The position numbers and the translations under genes are program-made. Under the pieces are notes generated by a model that saw only the letters and a program-made list of their open reading frames with translations, had not been told where the DNA came from and did no database searches. Below, in pieces: positions 35,875 to 44,378 of a stretch of DNA of 64,000 nt; the stretch's first letter is position 1; each line of letters begins with the position of its first letter. Source of the DNA: Clostridia bacterium (GTDB lineage: Bacteria > Bacillota > Clostridia > Oscillospirales > Acutalibacteraceae); NCBI GenBank assembly GCA_017631955.1, contig JAGBSJ010000011.1, forward strand, positions 55,480-119,479. The letters run 5' to 3'.

Positions 35875-37065
35875 ATGGAAAGAAAAGTCGGTACTGTTTC
35901 AAGAGGTATTCGTTGCCCTATTATCAGACAAGGCGATAACCTTGTTGACATTGCAGTAACAAGTGTACTTGAAGCAGCAGAAAGTGAAAATTTTGAAATG
36001 CGTGACAGAGACGTTGTTTCTCTTACAGAATCAATCGTTGCACGTGCACAAGGCAACTACGCGTCAGTTGATGATATTGCGGCTGATGTAAAGGCAAAAC
36101 TCGGTGGCGGTACAATCGGTGTTATTTTCCCAATTCTTTCAAGAAACCGTTTCGCAATTTGTCTTCGTGGTATTGCTAAAGGTGCTAAAAAGGTTGTTCT
36201 TATGCTCAGCTACCCAAGTGACGAAGTTGGTAACTCACTCGTAAGTCTTGACCAAGTTGACGAAGCAGGAATCAACCCTTATTCAGATGTACTTGACGAA
36301 GCAAAATACAGAGAACTTTTTGGTGAAAATAAACATGAATTCACAGGTGTTGACTATGTTGCTTACTACTCTGAAATCATCAGAGAAGCAGGCGCAGAGC
36401 CAGAAATCATCTTTGCTAATCAGCCAAAAACAATTCTTGACTATACTGACTGTGTTCTTACTTGTGATATTCACACAAGAGCACGCACAAAGAGAATTCT
36501 TAAAGCTGCAGGTGCTAAAGTAGTTTGCGGTCTTGACGATATTCTTAATACTCCTGTAAACGGTAGTGGTTGTAACGAAAAATATGGTCTTCTTGGTTCA
36601 AATAAATCAACTGAAGATACAGTTAAACTCTTCCCAAGAGATTGCCAAGGACTTGTTGAAGATATTCAGGCAGAGTTCTTAAAGAGAACAGGCAAACACA
36701 TTGAAGTTATGGTTTATGGCGACGGTGCATTTAAAGACCCACAAGGTAAAATCTGGGAACTTGCTGACCCTGTTGTATCCCCTGCTCATACTGCAGGTCT
36801 TATTGGTACTCCAAACGAATTAAAGCTTAAATATCTTGCAGATAACGACTTCAAAGGTCTTTCAGGCGCAGAGCTCAAAGAAGCAATTTCAAAGAGCATT
36901 AAAGCTAAGAATGACAACCTTGTTGGTAACATGGCATCACAGGGTACAACTCCTCGTCAGCTTACTGACCTTATTGGTTCACTTTGCGACTTGACAAGTG
37001 GCTCAGGCGACAAGGGTACTCCAATCATTCTTGTTCAGGGCTATTTCGATAACTATACAGACTAA
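35875..37065 (+). CDS. CofE-like (coenzyme F420-0:L-glutamate ligase family) protein
   Basis: 396 residues. The N-terminal 250 or so match the CofE family: VGTVSRGIRCPIIRQGDNLVDI, RDRDVVSLTESIVARAQGNY, GVIFPILSRNRF. Later VMVYGDGAFKDPQGKIWELADPV continues the pattern. CofE adds Glu to coenzyme F420 in archaea and actinobacteria. There is no other F420 gene here and Clostridia are not known to need F420, so this group probably has another acid-amino acid ligase role. Its stop nearly touches the guaA Shine-Dalgarno, so it is co-transcribed with the GMP synthase gene. Shine-Dalgarno TTGGAGAG supports the start. Confidence 0.78.
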   Translation: MERKVGTVSRGIRCPIIRQGDNLVDIAVTSVLEAAESENFEMRDRDVVSLTESIVARAQGNYASVDDIAADVKAKLGGGTIGVIFPILSRNRFAICLRGIAKGAKKVVLMLSYPSDEVGNSLVSLDQVDEAGINPYSDVLDEAKYRELFGENKHEFTGVDYVAYYSEIIREAGAEPEIIFANQPKTILDYTDCVLTCDIHTRARTKRILKAAGAKVVCGLDDILNTPVNGSGCNEKYGLLGSNKSTEDTVKLFPRDCQGLVEDIQAEFLKRTGKHIEVMVYGDGAFKDPQGKIWELADPVVSPAHTAGLIGTPNELKLKYLADNDFKGLSGAELKEAISKSIKAKNDNLVGNMASQGTTPRQLTDLIGSLCDLTSGSGDKGTPIILVQGYFDNYTD

Positions 37066-37079
37066 TGGAGGTAATAAAA

Positions 37080-38081
37080 ATGGAAAACAATGTTAGACCA
37101 GAATCAATGGAAAGAATTACCACCAAAGCGTTAGCAGAGGCATTTATTGACGAACAGATTAAAGCAGTTCGTGAACAAGTTGGCGACAAAAAAGTTCTTC
37201 TCGCACTCTCTGGCGGTGTTGACTCATCAGTTGTTGCTGCCCTTCTTATTAAAGCTATCGGCAAACAGTTAGTTTGTGTTCACGTTAACCACGGTCTTAT
37301 GAGAAAGAACGAAAGCGAAAATGTTATTGAAATTTTCGGCAAAGAACTTGACGCAAACCTTATTTATGTTGACGCTACTGACCGTTTTCTTGACCTTCTT
37401 GCAGGTGTTAGTGAGCCAGAAAAGAAGAGAAAGATTATCGGTGCAGAATTCATAAATGTATTCGCAGACGAAGCAAGAAAACTTGAGGGTGTTGAGTTTC
37501 TTGCACAAGGTACAATCTACCCTGACATTCTTGAAAGTTTCAAACAGGCAGAAGGCAAAAAAGCAGTTAAATCTCACCACAATGTTGGTGGACTTCCTGA
37601 AGACCTTAATTTCGAGCTTGTTGAGCCAATCAAACTTCTCTTTAAAGACGAAGTTCGTGTAGTTGGCGAAGCATTGGGACTCCCTCATGCTATGGTATAT
37701 CGTCAGCCATTCCCAGGCCCTGGTCTTGGTGTTCGTTGCCTTGGTGCAATCACAAGAGACCGTCTCCACGCACTTCGTGAAGCAGACGCTATTCTTCGTG
37801 AAGAATTTGACAACTGCGGTCTTGCTGAAAAAGTATGGCAGTACTTTATTGCAGTGCCAGATGTTAAGAGCGTTGGTGTTAAAGACGAAAGCCGTTACGA
37901 AGGTTGGCCTGCAATCATTCGTGCAGTAAATACAAAAGATGCTATGAGTGCTACAATTGAGGAAATCCCTTATGAAGTACTCCATAAAGTTACTTACAGA
38001 ATCACACATGAGGTTGATGGCATCAACCGTGTGCTCTACGACCTTACTCCAAAGCCAATCGGAACAATCGAGTGGGAATAA
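37080..38081 (+). CDS. guaA: GMP synthase ATP pyrophosphatase subunit (no glutaminase domain)
   Basis: 333 residues. Cytoplasmic PP-loop ligase aminating XMP to GMP. LALSGGVDSSVVAALL is the ATP loop (about 41-55), LAQGTIYPDILESF and PGPGLGVRCLG are GuaA signatures, and VTYRITHEVDGINRVLYDLTPKPIGTIEWE is the dimerisation end. The class I glutaminase domain (about 190 residues) found in most bacterial GuaA is absent and not encoded upstream; the protein instead starts MENNVRPESMERITTK. It is therefore like the archaeal two-subunit form and would need a separate glutaminase or free ammonia. Start at 37080 follows GGAGG; an upstream in-frame ATG overlaps the previous stop. Confidence 0.88.
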   Translation: MENNVRPESMERITTKALAEAFIDEQIKAVREQVGDKKVLLALSGGVDSSVVAALLIKAIGKQLVCVHVNHGLMRKNESENVIEIFGKELDANLIYVDATDRFLDLLAGVSEPEKKRKIIGAEFINVFADEARKLEGVEFLAQGTIYPDILESFKQAEGKKAVKSHHNVGGLPEDLNFELVEPIKLLFKDEVRVVGEALGLPHAMVYRQPFPGPGLGVRCLGAITRDRLHALREADAILREEFDNCGLAEKVWQYFIAVPDVKSVGVKDESRYEGWPAIIRAVNTKDAMSATIEEIPYEVLHKVTYRITHEVDGINRVLYDLTPKPIGTIEWE

Positions 38082-38200
38082 GAAACGTTAAAGCAGACAA
38101 TTTCCTTTATCTTCAAAAAGGCAAAATTGTTTATCCTCTAAACCGCTGACTAACCGCTGAATTAGAGGTAAAAGAAAAAACAAATCCTCGAAAAAATTAT

Positions 38201-38231
38201 GACCTTGCATTGAAAATGCAAGGTCTTCTTT
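38201..38231 (+). terminator. intrinsic terminator after guaA
   Basis: Ten-base stem GACCTTGCAT/ATGCAAGGTC with loop TGAAA, followed by TTCTTTTTTC. Upstream, CCTCTAA/TTAGAGG (about 38134-38168) can form a weaker hairpin; the rest of 38082-38200 holds nothing recognisable. Confidence 0.9.
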
Positions 38232-38249
38232 TTTCATTATAAGCAAAAA

Positions 38250-38279
38250 ACAGGGCGGGATGTGGAAACCTCGTCCTGT
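38250..38279. terminator. possible second hairpin terminator
   Basis: ACAGGGCGG pairs with the complementary TCGTCCTGT with two G-U pairs. The minus strand side ends in TTTTTTG; the plus side only in TTTTGAC. Role uncertain. Confidence 0.35.
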
Positions 38280-38303
38280 TTTGACGAATTGTTATTATTT
38301 TTA

Positions 38304-38332
38304 TTGTTTTTCATTGTAATTTGTGCTACAAT
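38304..38332 (+). promoter_or_regulatory. promoter of the anchored phosphodiesterase gene
   Basis: TTGTTT (38304-38309), 17 bp, TACAAT (38327-38332), 25 bp before the start codon. Confidence 0.6.
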
Positions 38333-38356
38333 TAGGTACACAAAGGAGTTGGTTTT

Positions 38357-39349
38357 ATGAAAAAGAAACTTTTAATTATTATTCCATTGCTTGTTGTGGC
38401 AATTGCAGTTGGTATTATTATCGGTGTTGCTGTTCCTAAATCAGAATGGGCAAAAGATTCAGCCGATACTGAAGAATTATACAGACAGAATGTTGCTTCA
38501 GTAGGTTATGAAAACACTATTGAAACTGCTATTCCGCAAACTGAACTTTATGATATGATAAAAGCTCACTTTGACTCCCCTCTTGCTGACGGCAAGACAG
38601 AGAAAAAAGCGATTATTATAGGTTATGATGGTTGTCGTGCAGATGTGCTTAAAGAAATGCAAGACGGAAAGAGCGCTGTTGGTGCATTATTAGACGATGG
38701 CGCATCAATCAATCTTGCATATTGCGGTGGTGTTAACTACCCTGCTACTAACACTCAGGACACATCAACTGCACCTGGTTGGTGTTCAATTCTTACAGGT
38801 GTTTGGGCTGACAAGCACGGTATTACTGCAAATGGCATTACAAAGTCACTTGAGTACAAAACACTTCTCACTACTCTTGTTGAAGACAATGTGATTGACA
38901 GTTCTACATTTATCACAAGATGGAAAGGTCATTTCTCAAAAAAGAAATCTACATATATTCTTGAAAAAGAATACTGTGAAGAAAATAATATAAATGTTGC
39001 CTTCAACAGATTAGAAAATGATGCAGCGTCTCATGAATTTACATTAAATGAAATTAAAAAAGCTGATTGTGCTGACTTTATCTTTGTAATTTATGAGCCA
39101 ACTGACTCAACTGGTCACAATTTAGGATTTACTATTAATAACCCTGAATATAAGAAAGCTTTCCAGACTGCAGACCAATATGGTTATGAAACACTTAATG
39201 CTATTAAGAATAGAGAAACTTATAATACAGAAGATTGGCTTATTATTATAACTTCTGACCACGGTGGATTCGGTACAGGACACGGTGATGCAAGTATTCA
39301 GGAAAGAATGACATTCATTGTCGCTAACAAGGAAATCGACTATGAATAA
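38357..39349 (+). CDS. membrane-anchored alkaline-phosphatase-fold phosphodiesterase
   Basis: 330 residues: basic N-terminus plus a hydrophobic anchor (about 4-26), then an extracytoplasmic domain of the type I phosphodiesterase/nucleotide pyrophosphatase family. Metal site 1 is in GYDGCRADVL, the nucleophile Thr probably in DTSTAPGWCSILTG, and the second site in PTDSTGHNLG and TSDHGGFGTGHG. It should hydrolyse a phosphodiester or related substrate outside the cell; substrate unknown. No Cys after the hydrophobic segment, so it is anchored by the helix, not a lipoprotein. Overlaps the next gene by eight bases. Confidence 0.82.
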   Translation: MKKKLLIIIPLLVVAIAVGIIIGVAVPKSEWAKDSADTEELYRQNVASVGYENTIETAIPQTELYDMIKAHFDSPLADGKTEKKAIIIGYDGCRADVLKEMQDGKSAVGALLDDGASINLAYCGGVNYPATNTQDTSTAPGWCSILTGVWADKHGITANGITKSLEYKTLLTTLVEDNVIDSSTFITRWKGHFSKKKSTYILEKEYCEENNINVAFNRLENDAASHEFTLNEIKKADCADFIFVIYEPTDSTGHNLGFTINNPEYKKAFQTADQYGYETLNAIKNRETYNTEDWLIIITSDHGGFGTGHGDASIQERMTFIVANKEIDYE

Positions 39350-40298
39350 TCTTACATTTGAGCAATTCAACAATGCGGATTTCAAACTTTTTGAGAGTAA
39401 CCCTATAATTAAAAATCCGTTAAATAGTTTTGTTATTGCAGACCCTAGTGTGCTTACTCCCGACATTTCTCACGATGGTAAATGGCATTTATTCTGCCAC
39501 ACTTTTTTCGGTGTTTACAGATACGAGAGTATTGATGGCATAAACTTTAAGAATACAGGTAAAATTGTCAACCGGGCTATGCGACCAAACATTAACTACA
39601 TTGACGGAAAATATTATCTGTTTTTTGAGCGTACAAGACCTGTAATTTTCAACCTTTTAAGTCTTATAGGGGCTAAATGGAAATCGGAAATTTACTGTGT
39701 TGAGTCCGAAAATCTTACAGAGTGGTCAAAACCATATTTAGTTGTTGGCAAAACTCGTGATTATGAAGAATACAATAATGGTTTTGCTATTTCAAATCCG
39801 TTTTTGATGAATATTGATGGCAAGTATCGTATGTATTACTCCTGCGGGCAGACATTCATAAAAGATTGCGGATTTTGTGAGCCGACACACATAAGCTTTG
39901 CCGAGAGTGAAAGTATTACAAATGGCTTTATTTCAAGGGAAAAGCCGATTATTAGTCCCGATAAAAACGTTGAGTATCTCAATCTTTGTTCAGGTTGTTT
40001 GAAGGTATACAAGCTTAAAGATTGCTACATAGGACTTCAAAATGGTCTTTTTGAAAAAGACGGAAAAAGCCATTCGGCAATTATGCTATTAAAGTCCCAA
40101 GACGGTGTGAATTTTGAGTTTGTAAAACCATTTTTAGTGCCTCAAAAATGTGGGAACAAAGACTGGATGGCTCAATATGTTTATGCTTGTTGTCTTACAT
40201 ATTACGAAGACAAATTACGTCTTTATTTCAATGCGAGAAATGTGTCAAACAATTTGACAGGCAGAGAGTGTATTGGGATTTATGAAGCGAACATATAA
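39342..40298 (+). CDS. GH43/GH130-like five-bladed propeller protein
   Basis: 318 residues, no signal peptide. Propeller-type repeats: SFVIADPSVLTPD (possible catalytic Asp), KWHLFCHT, GKYYLFFERT, SNPFLMNIDGKYRMYYSC and DKLRLYFNARN. This layout matches the arabinanase/levansucrase superfamily, in which GH43, GH62, GH68 and GH130 lie. The precise family is uncertain and it could be a phosphorylase. The start at 39342 (after AAGGAA) is preferred to the upstream in-frame ATG, and overlaps the phosphodiesterase stop by eight bases; co-transcribed. Confidence 0.68.
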   Translation: MNNLTFEQFNNADFKLFESNPIIKNPLNSFVIADPSVLTPDISHDGKWHLFCHTFFGVYRYESIDGINFKNTGKIVNRAMRPNINYIDGKYYLFFERTRPVIFNLLSLIGAKWKSEIYCVESENLTEWSKPYLVVGKTRDYEEYNNGFAISNPFLMNIDGKYRMYYSCGQTFIKDCGFCEPTHISFAESESITNGFISREKPIISPDKNVEYLNLCSGCLKVYKLKDCYIGLQNGLFEKDGKSHSAIMLLKSQDGVNFEFVKPFLVPQKCGNKDWMAQYVYACCLTYYEDKLRLYFNARNVSNNLTGRECIGIYEANI

Positions 40299-40303
40299 AA
40301 ATT

Positions 40304-40334
40304 ATAGCGAGGTCTTCTGACTTCGCTATTTTTA
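40304..40334 (+). terminator. intrinsic terminator
   Basis: ATAGCGAGGTC/GACTTCGCTAT stem (one G-U) with a four-base loop TTCT, then TTTTTAT. Confidence 0.85.
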
Positions 40335-40336
40335 TA

Positions 40337-40365
40337 TTGAAATTACTGTTTATTTGGTATATAAT
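40337..40365 (+). promoter_or_regulatory. promoter of the PanE-like gene
   Basis: TTGAAA (40337-40342), 17 bp, TATAAT (40360-40365), in the context TTTGGTATATAAT, which recurs at the promoter at 41529-41557. Confidence 0.7.
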
Positions 40366-40407
40366 TACTTTGATAAAATTATAACAATATTAAAGGGGTT
40401 CTTTTTT

Positions 40408-41424
40408 ATGGCAAGATATGCGATTTACGGTGCGGGGTCTTTAGGTACTGTACTTGGTGCATTTATTACTAAAAACGGTGGCGAGGTTGACCTTATTAAC
40501 CGTAACAAAGCCCACGTTGAGGCACTCAACACAAACGGTGCTAAAATCATTGGTACAGTTGATATGCTAGTACCTGTTAAGGCAATTACACCTGACCAGA
40601 TGGAAGAAAAATATGATGTTATCGTTCTTCTTACAAAGCAATTATTCAACAAAGAAGTTGTTACAATGCTTAAAGATTATCTTACTGATAACGGTGTTGT
40701 TGTTACTTTGCAGAATGGTATTCCTGAGCCAGGAATTGCTGAAATCATTGGCACAGAGCACACAATGGGTTGTGCAGTTGAATGGGGTGCAGCCCTTGTA
40801 GAGCCAGGCGTTTGCGAGCTTACTAGTGATAAGGATTCGCTTTCATTCCACATGGGTAAAATGGACGGAATTACTGATGCTCAGTTTAAGATGGTTAAAG
40901 AATTGCTCGAAATGATGTGCCCAGTTCACGAAGAAGAAAATCTTATGGGTGCTCGTTGGTCAAAATTACTTATCAACTCAACATTTTCAGGTCTTGGCAC
41001 AGTTGTTGGCGGTGTTTTCGGTGATGTTACTGAAGACAAGGCGGGTCAGAAAGTTGCAATCCGTTGTATGAAAGAAATTATTGATGTTGGCCACGCATCA
41101 GGCATTGAATTTGCACCTGTTCAGGGCAAAAACATTGTTGGTCTTTTCTATTGGAAGGGTGCATTAAAACGCGCATTCGGTTGTTTCTTACTTCCTATTG
41201 CATTAAAGAAGCACAGAGATATTGAACCATCAATGTTACAGGATTTGAAGAAAGGTAAACCTTGCGAGGTTGATGCAATTAATGGTGTTGTTTGTGATTT
41301 CGGTAAGAAATATGGTGTGGCTACACCAATCAACGACAGAATTGTTGAAATTATCAAAAAGATTCAGAATGGTGAACTCACAGCTACAAAAGAAAACTTC
41401 AAGTTGTTTGATGATATTCTATAA
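40408..41424 (+). CDS. panE: ketopantoate reductase (PanE/ApbA family)
   Basis: 338 residues. NADPH loop AIYGAGSLGTVLGAFI at the N-terminus, VLLTKQ and VVTLQNGIPEP in the first domain, and the substrate-domain motif ARWSKLLINSTFSGL (catalytic Lys) near residue 200. C-terminal KGKPCEVDAINGVV contains the conserved Glu and Asn. Family members reduce 2-dehydropantoate to pantoate for CoA synthesis, but the superfamily includes paralogues with other substrates. Start at 40408 follows AAAGGGG; the earlier in-frame ATG at 40354 overlaps the -10 box. Single-gene unit ended by a terminator. Confidence 0.82.
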   Translation: MARYAIYGAGSLGTVLGAFITKNGGEVDLINRNKAHVEALNTNGAKIIGTVDMLVPVKAITPDQMEEKYDVIVLLTKQLFNKEVVTMLKDYLTDNGVVVTLQNGIPEPGIAEIIGTEHTMGCAVEWGAALVEPGVCELTSDKDSLSFHMGKMDGITDAQFKMVKELLEMMCPVHEEENLMGARWSKLLINSTFSGLGTVVGGVFGDVTEDKAGQKVAIRCMKEIIDVGHASGIEFAPVQGKNIVGLFYWKGALKRAFGCFLLPIALKKHRDIEPSMLQDLKKGKPCEVDAINGVVCDFGKKYGVATPINDRIVEIIKKIQNGELTATKENFKLFDDIL

Positions 41425-41442
41425 TTGATATTTACAACTAGA

Positions 41443-41478
41443 AAAACGAGCGGGAATCCCCTGCTCGTTTTGTTATTT
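41443..41478 (+). terminator. intrinsic terminator after panE
   Basis: AAAACGAGC/GCTCGTTTT with inner GGG/CCC and a two-base bulge, then TGTTATTTTT. Confidence 0.85.
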
Positions 41479-41528
41479 TTACATAAATTTTACCGTTATT
41501 TTTTTGCATTGTGGACTACATATAATCC

Positions 41529-41557
41529 TTGAAATATCAAGTAGTTTGGTATATAAT
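41529..41557 (+). promoter_or_regulatory. promoter of the AI-2E exporter operon
   Basis: TTGAAA (41529-41534), 17 bp, TATAAT (41552-41557), about 50 bp before the start at 41608. Confidence 0.7.
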
Positions 41558-41607
41558 AATGAATAGTATGGATTTTTATAATTTTTTGTAATAAAAGGAA
41601 GTAAATT

Positions 41608-42825
41608 ATGGAATTTTCAAAGAAGAATATTAAGATAATTCTTGGAATAATTACATTTGCAATTGGTCTTTTTGCAGTCTCACAAAACCTCACTTCTGTA
41701 TTAGGTTTTCTTGCGGGAGTTGTTAAAATATTTGCACCTGTAATTACAGGTTTCTGTCTTGCATTCATTCTTAATATTCTTATGAATTTCTTTGAAAACA
41801 AAGTATTCAAGGGACTTGGTAAAAGCAAAAAACGAGTTTTAAATTCACTTTTGCGACCCTTTAGTCTTGTTTCAACAATCATTACCATGTTCGGATTTAT
41901 TGTGCTTTTAATGTTTATCATTATTCCGCAACTTGAAGATTCTATAATGTTGCTTGTTGAAAAAGTCCCTGTGTATTATGCGGATTTTGTTTCGTGGATT
42001 GATTCTCTTGTTGAGCGATTTAGTCTTGAAGTAAGCACAGAAATGCTTCACAATCCGCAAATAAAAATTGAAGACATTGTTGCTATGGCTGAAAAGATTT
42101 TTACATTTGAATCAACAGGCGATATTCTTAACACAACAATGGGCGTTACATCAACAGTTGTTTCGGGCTTTATAAATCTTGTATTGGGATTTGTAATTGC
42201 AGTTTATATTCTTGCAGAAAAAGAAAAAATCGGCGAATTTGTGAACAGAATTCTCAATGCGGTTTTACCTGAAAAGCCATATAAGCACCTTTGCGATGTT
42301 TGTTCAGTTGCTTCAAATTCATTTGCAAACTTTATTACAGGTCAGTTTACAGATGCTTTAATTTTAGCAATTCTCACATTTATCGGAATGCTTATTTTCG
42401 GATTCCCGAATGCAGCAGTTGTATCAGTCATAATCGGTATTTCTGCACTTATTCCTGTGGTAGGCCCTATTGTTGGTGAGATAATCGGTTGTCTTTTGAT
42501 TTTTATGGAAAGCCCGCTTAAAGCGTTACTTTTCCTTGTATTTGTACTCATTTTACAAGCAATCGACAACAATTTTATTTACCCAAAAATTGTTGGTAAA
42601 TCCGTAGGGCTTCCTGGAATTTTAGTGCTTGTTGCGGTAATTCTTGGTGGCAACATTGGCGGAATGCTTGGCGTATTACTTGGTGTGCCAATTGCATCTG
42701 CAATTTATGCACTTGTTGTGGACTGGCTTAAAAACAGACAGATAGAAAAAGAAGAAGTTAAAGTAGAAAATACAGACGAATTTGAAAATACTGATAATTC
42801 GTCGGTGGAAACAGTTGAGGAGTAA
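41608..42825 (+). CDS. AI-2E family (UPF0118) membrane transporter
   Basis: 405 residues with about eight hydrophobic segments. The family core is present: SFANFITGQFTDALILAILTFIGMLIFGFP, ALIPVVGPIVGEIIG, and DNNFIYPKIVGKSVGLPGILVLVAVILGG. Members are exporters for AI-2-like signals or ions; substrate not predictable. The C-terminus is a short acidic tail (VKVENTDEFENTDNSS). Only three bases separate it from the DUF1846 gene; co-transcribed. Start supported by AAAGGAAG. Confidence 0.87.
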   Translation: MEFSKKNIKIILGIITFAIGLFAVSQNLTSVLGFLAGVVKIFAPVITGFCLAFILNILMNFFENKVFKGLGKSKKRVLNSLLRPFSLVSTIITMFGFIVLLMFIIIPQLEDSIMLLVEKVPVYYADFVSWIDSLVERFSLEVSTEMLHNPQIKIEDIVAMAEKIFTFESTGDILNTTMGVTSTVVSGFINLVLGFVIAVYILAEKEKIGEFVNRILNAVLPEKPYKHLCDVCSVASNSFANFITGQFTDALILAILTFIGMLIFGFPNAAVVSVIIGISALIPVVGPIVGEIIGCLLIFMESPLKALLFLVFVLILQAIDNNFIYPKIVGKSVGLPGILVLVAVILGGNIGGMLGVLLGVPIASAIYALVVDWLKNRQIEKEEVKVENTDEFENTDNSSVETVEE

Positions 42826-42828
42826 ATT

Positions 42829-44310
42829 ATGCGTAAATTAGGATTTGACAATGACAAATATCTTCGTATGCAATCTGAGCATATCAAAGAAAGAATAAGC
42901 AAATTCGGTGGTAAGTTATATCTTGAATTCGGCGGCAAAATCTTTGATGATTACCATGCTGCAAGAGTCCTCCCCGGCTTTAAGCCAGACAGTAAAATGA
43001 AAATGCTTCTTCAACTTAAAGACGACGCTGAAATCATTATTGCTATTTGTGCTAAAGATATTGAAAAGAACAAAATCCGTAGCGATTTAGGCATTACTTA
43101 TGACCTTGACGTGCTTCGTCTTATTGACATTTATCACGGATTTGGTCTTTATGTTGGCGGTGTTGTGCTTACTCAATACTCAAAGCAACCATCAGTAATT
43201 GCATTTGAACAGAAATTACAGAGTTTGGGTATAAATGTTTATCGCCACTACCCTATTGAAAACTACCCACTTGACGTTGAACTTATTGTAAGTGACGAGG
43301 GTTACGGCAGAAACGACTACATTGAATCTGACCACTCACTTATTGTTATTACTGCTCCTGGTCCAGGTAGCGGTAAAATGGCAGTGTGCCTTTCTCAACT
43401 TTATCACGAAAACAAGCGTGGAATCAAGGCAGGTTATGCAAAATTTGAAACATTCCCAATCTGGAATCTGCCACTTAAACACCCTGTTAACTTGGCTTAT
43501 GAGGCGGCTACTGCTGACCTTAATGATGTTAATATGATTGACCCATTCCACCTTGAAGCATATGGTGAAACAACCGTTAATTATAACCGTGACGTTGAGA
43601 ACTTCCCTGTTCTTAACACAATATTTGAAGAAATTTATGGCGAGTCACCATACAAATCACCTACTGATATGGGTGTTAATATGGCCGGCAACTGTATAAT
43701 TGATGACGAAGTTGTGCTTACTGCATCAAAGAAAGAAATTCTTCGTCGTCACTGTAACTATCTTGTTCAACAGAAGAACAACAAGAAAAAATCAAATGAA
43801 CTTTATAAAATTGAACTTATTATGAAGCAACTTGGCATTACAAGTGATGACCGTCCTGTTGTTTCTACGGCACTTAACCTTTCAGAAACTACTGACGCAC
43901 CTGTTACTGCCATTGAACTTCACGACGGCAGAATTATTACAGGTAAGGCATCGGAACTTCTCAGTTCTGCATCTGCAATGCTTCTTAATGCATTAAAGGC
44001 ACTTTCAGATATTGGTGATGAAATTTTACTTATTTCTCCTACTGTATTTGAGCCGATTAAAGAACTTAAAGCAAAAATGCACGAAAGAGATACAAGCTTA
44101 CATCCTGATGAAATTTTGATTGCTCTTTCAATTTGTGCAACTATGAATCCACTTGCAAAACAAGCTCTTGATGCAATTAAGGGCTTAAAAGGTTGCGACG
44201 TTCACGCTACTGTTGTGCTTTCTGATACCGACAAAGAAACACTCCGCAAACTCGGTACCAATGCCACATACGAGCCATACAAAAAGAACGACAATTTATA
44301 TTACAACTAA
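42829..44310 (+). CDS. DUF1846 family protein
   Basis: 493 residues, conserved throughout: MRKLGFDNDKYLRMQSEHI, LYLEFGGKIFDDYHAARVLPGF, and a glycine-rich loop TAPGPGSGKMAVCLSQ (about residues 180-195) resembling a nucleotide-binding P-loop. DUF1846 is a common but poorly understood Firmicutes cytoplasmic family. Co-transcribed with the AI-2E exporter, with a strong terminator after it. No reaction can be assigned. Confidence 0.88.
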   Translation: MRKLGFDNDKYLRMQSEHIKERISKFGGKLYLEFGGKIFDDYHAARVLPGFKPDSKMKMLLQLKDDAEIIIAICAKDIEKNKIRSDLGITYDLDVLRLIDIYHGFGLYVGGVVLTQYSKQPSVIAFEQKLQSLGINVYRHYPIENYPLDVELIVSDEGYGRNDYIESDHSLIVITAPGPGSGKMAVCLSQLYHENKRGIKAGYAKFETFPIWNLPLKHPVNLAYEAATADLNDVNMIDPFHLEAYGETTVNYNRDVENFPVLNTIFEEIYGESPYKSPTDMGVNMAGNCIIDDEVVLTASKKEILRRHCNYLVQQKNNKKKSNELYKIELIMKQLGITSDDRPVVSTALNLSETTDAPVTAIELHDGRIITGKASELLSSASAMLLNALKALSDIGDEILLISPTVFEPIKELKAKMHERDTSLHPDEILIALSICATMNPLAKQALDAIKGLKGCDVHATVVLSDTDKETLRKLGTNATYEPYKKNDNLYYN

Positions 44311-44314
44311 AATT

Positions 44315-44356
44315 AAAGCGGATGTTTGTGTTATAGCATCCGCTTTGTAATTTTTA
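44315..44356 (+). terminator. intrinsic terminator after DUF1846 gene
   Basis: AAAGCGGATG/CATCCGCTTT with a 12-base loop, then GTAATTTTT. The next start codon is only 23 bases later and no promoter fits between, so some read-through to the GH30 gene is possible. Confidence 0.85.
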
Positions 44357-44378
44357 ATATGTTATGGGGATGACATAT

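Noticed and set aside
35875-37065. Missing GMP synthase glutaminase hidden in the upstream gene
   Set aside because: The upstream protein matches CofE and has none of the class I glutaminase Cys-His-Glu motifs; no frameshifted glutaminase was seen either.
37269-38009. Long minus-strand frame (246 codons) opposite guaA
   Set aside because: Rich in Cys, Phe and Asn with no family pattern; a shadow of the well-supported guaA frame.
41496-41921. 141-codon minus-strand frame over the start of the AI-2E exporter
   Set aside because: No ribosome site, crosses the promoter and terminator of the opposite strand, low-complexity composition.
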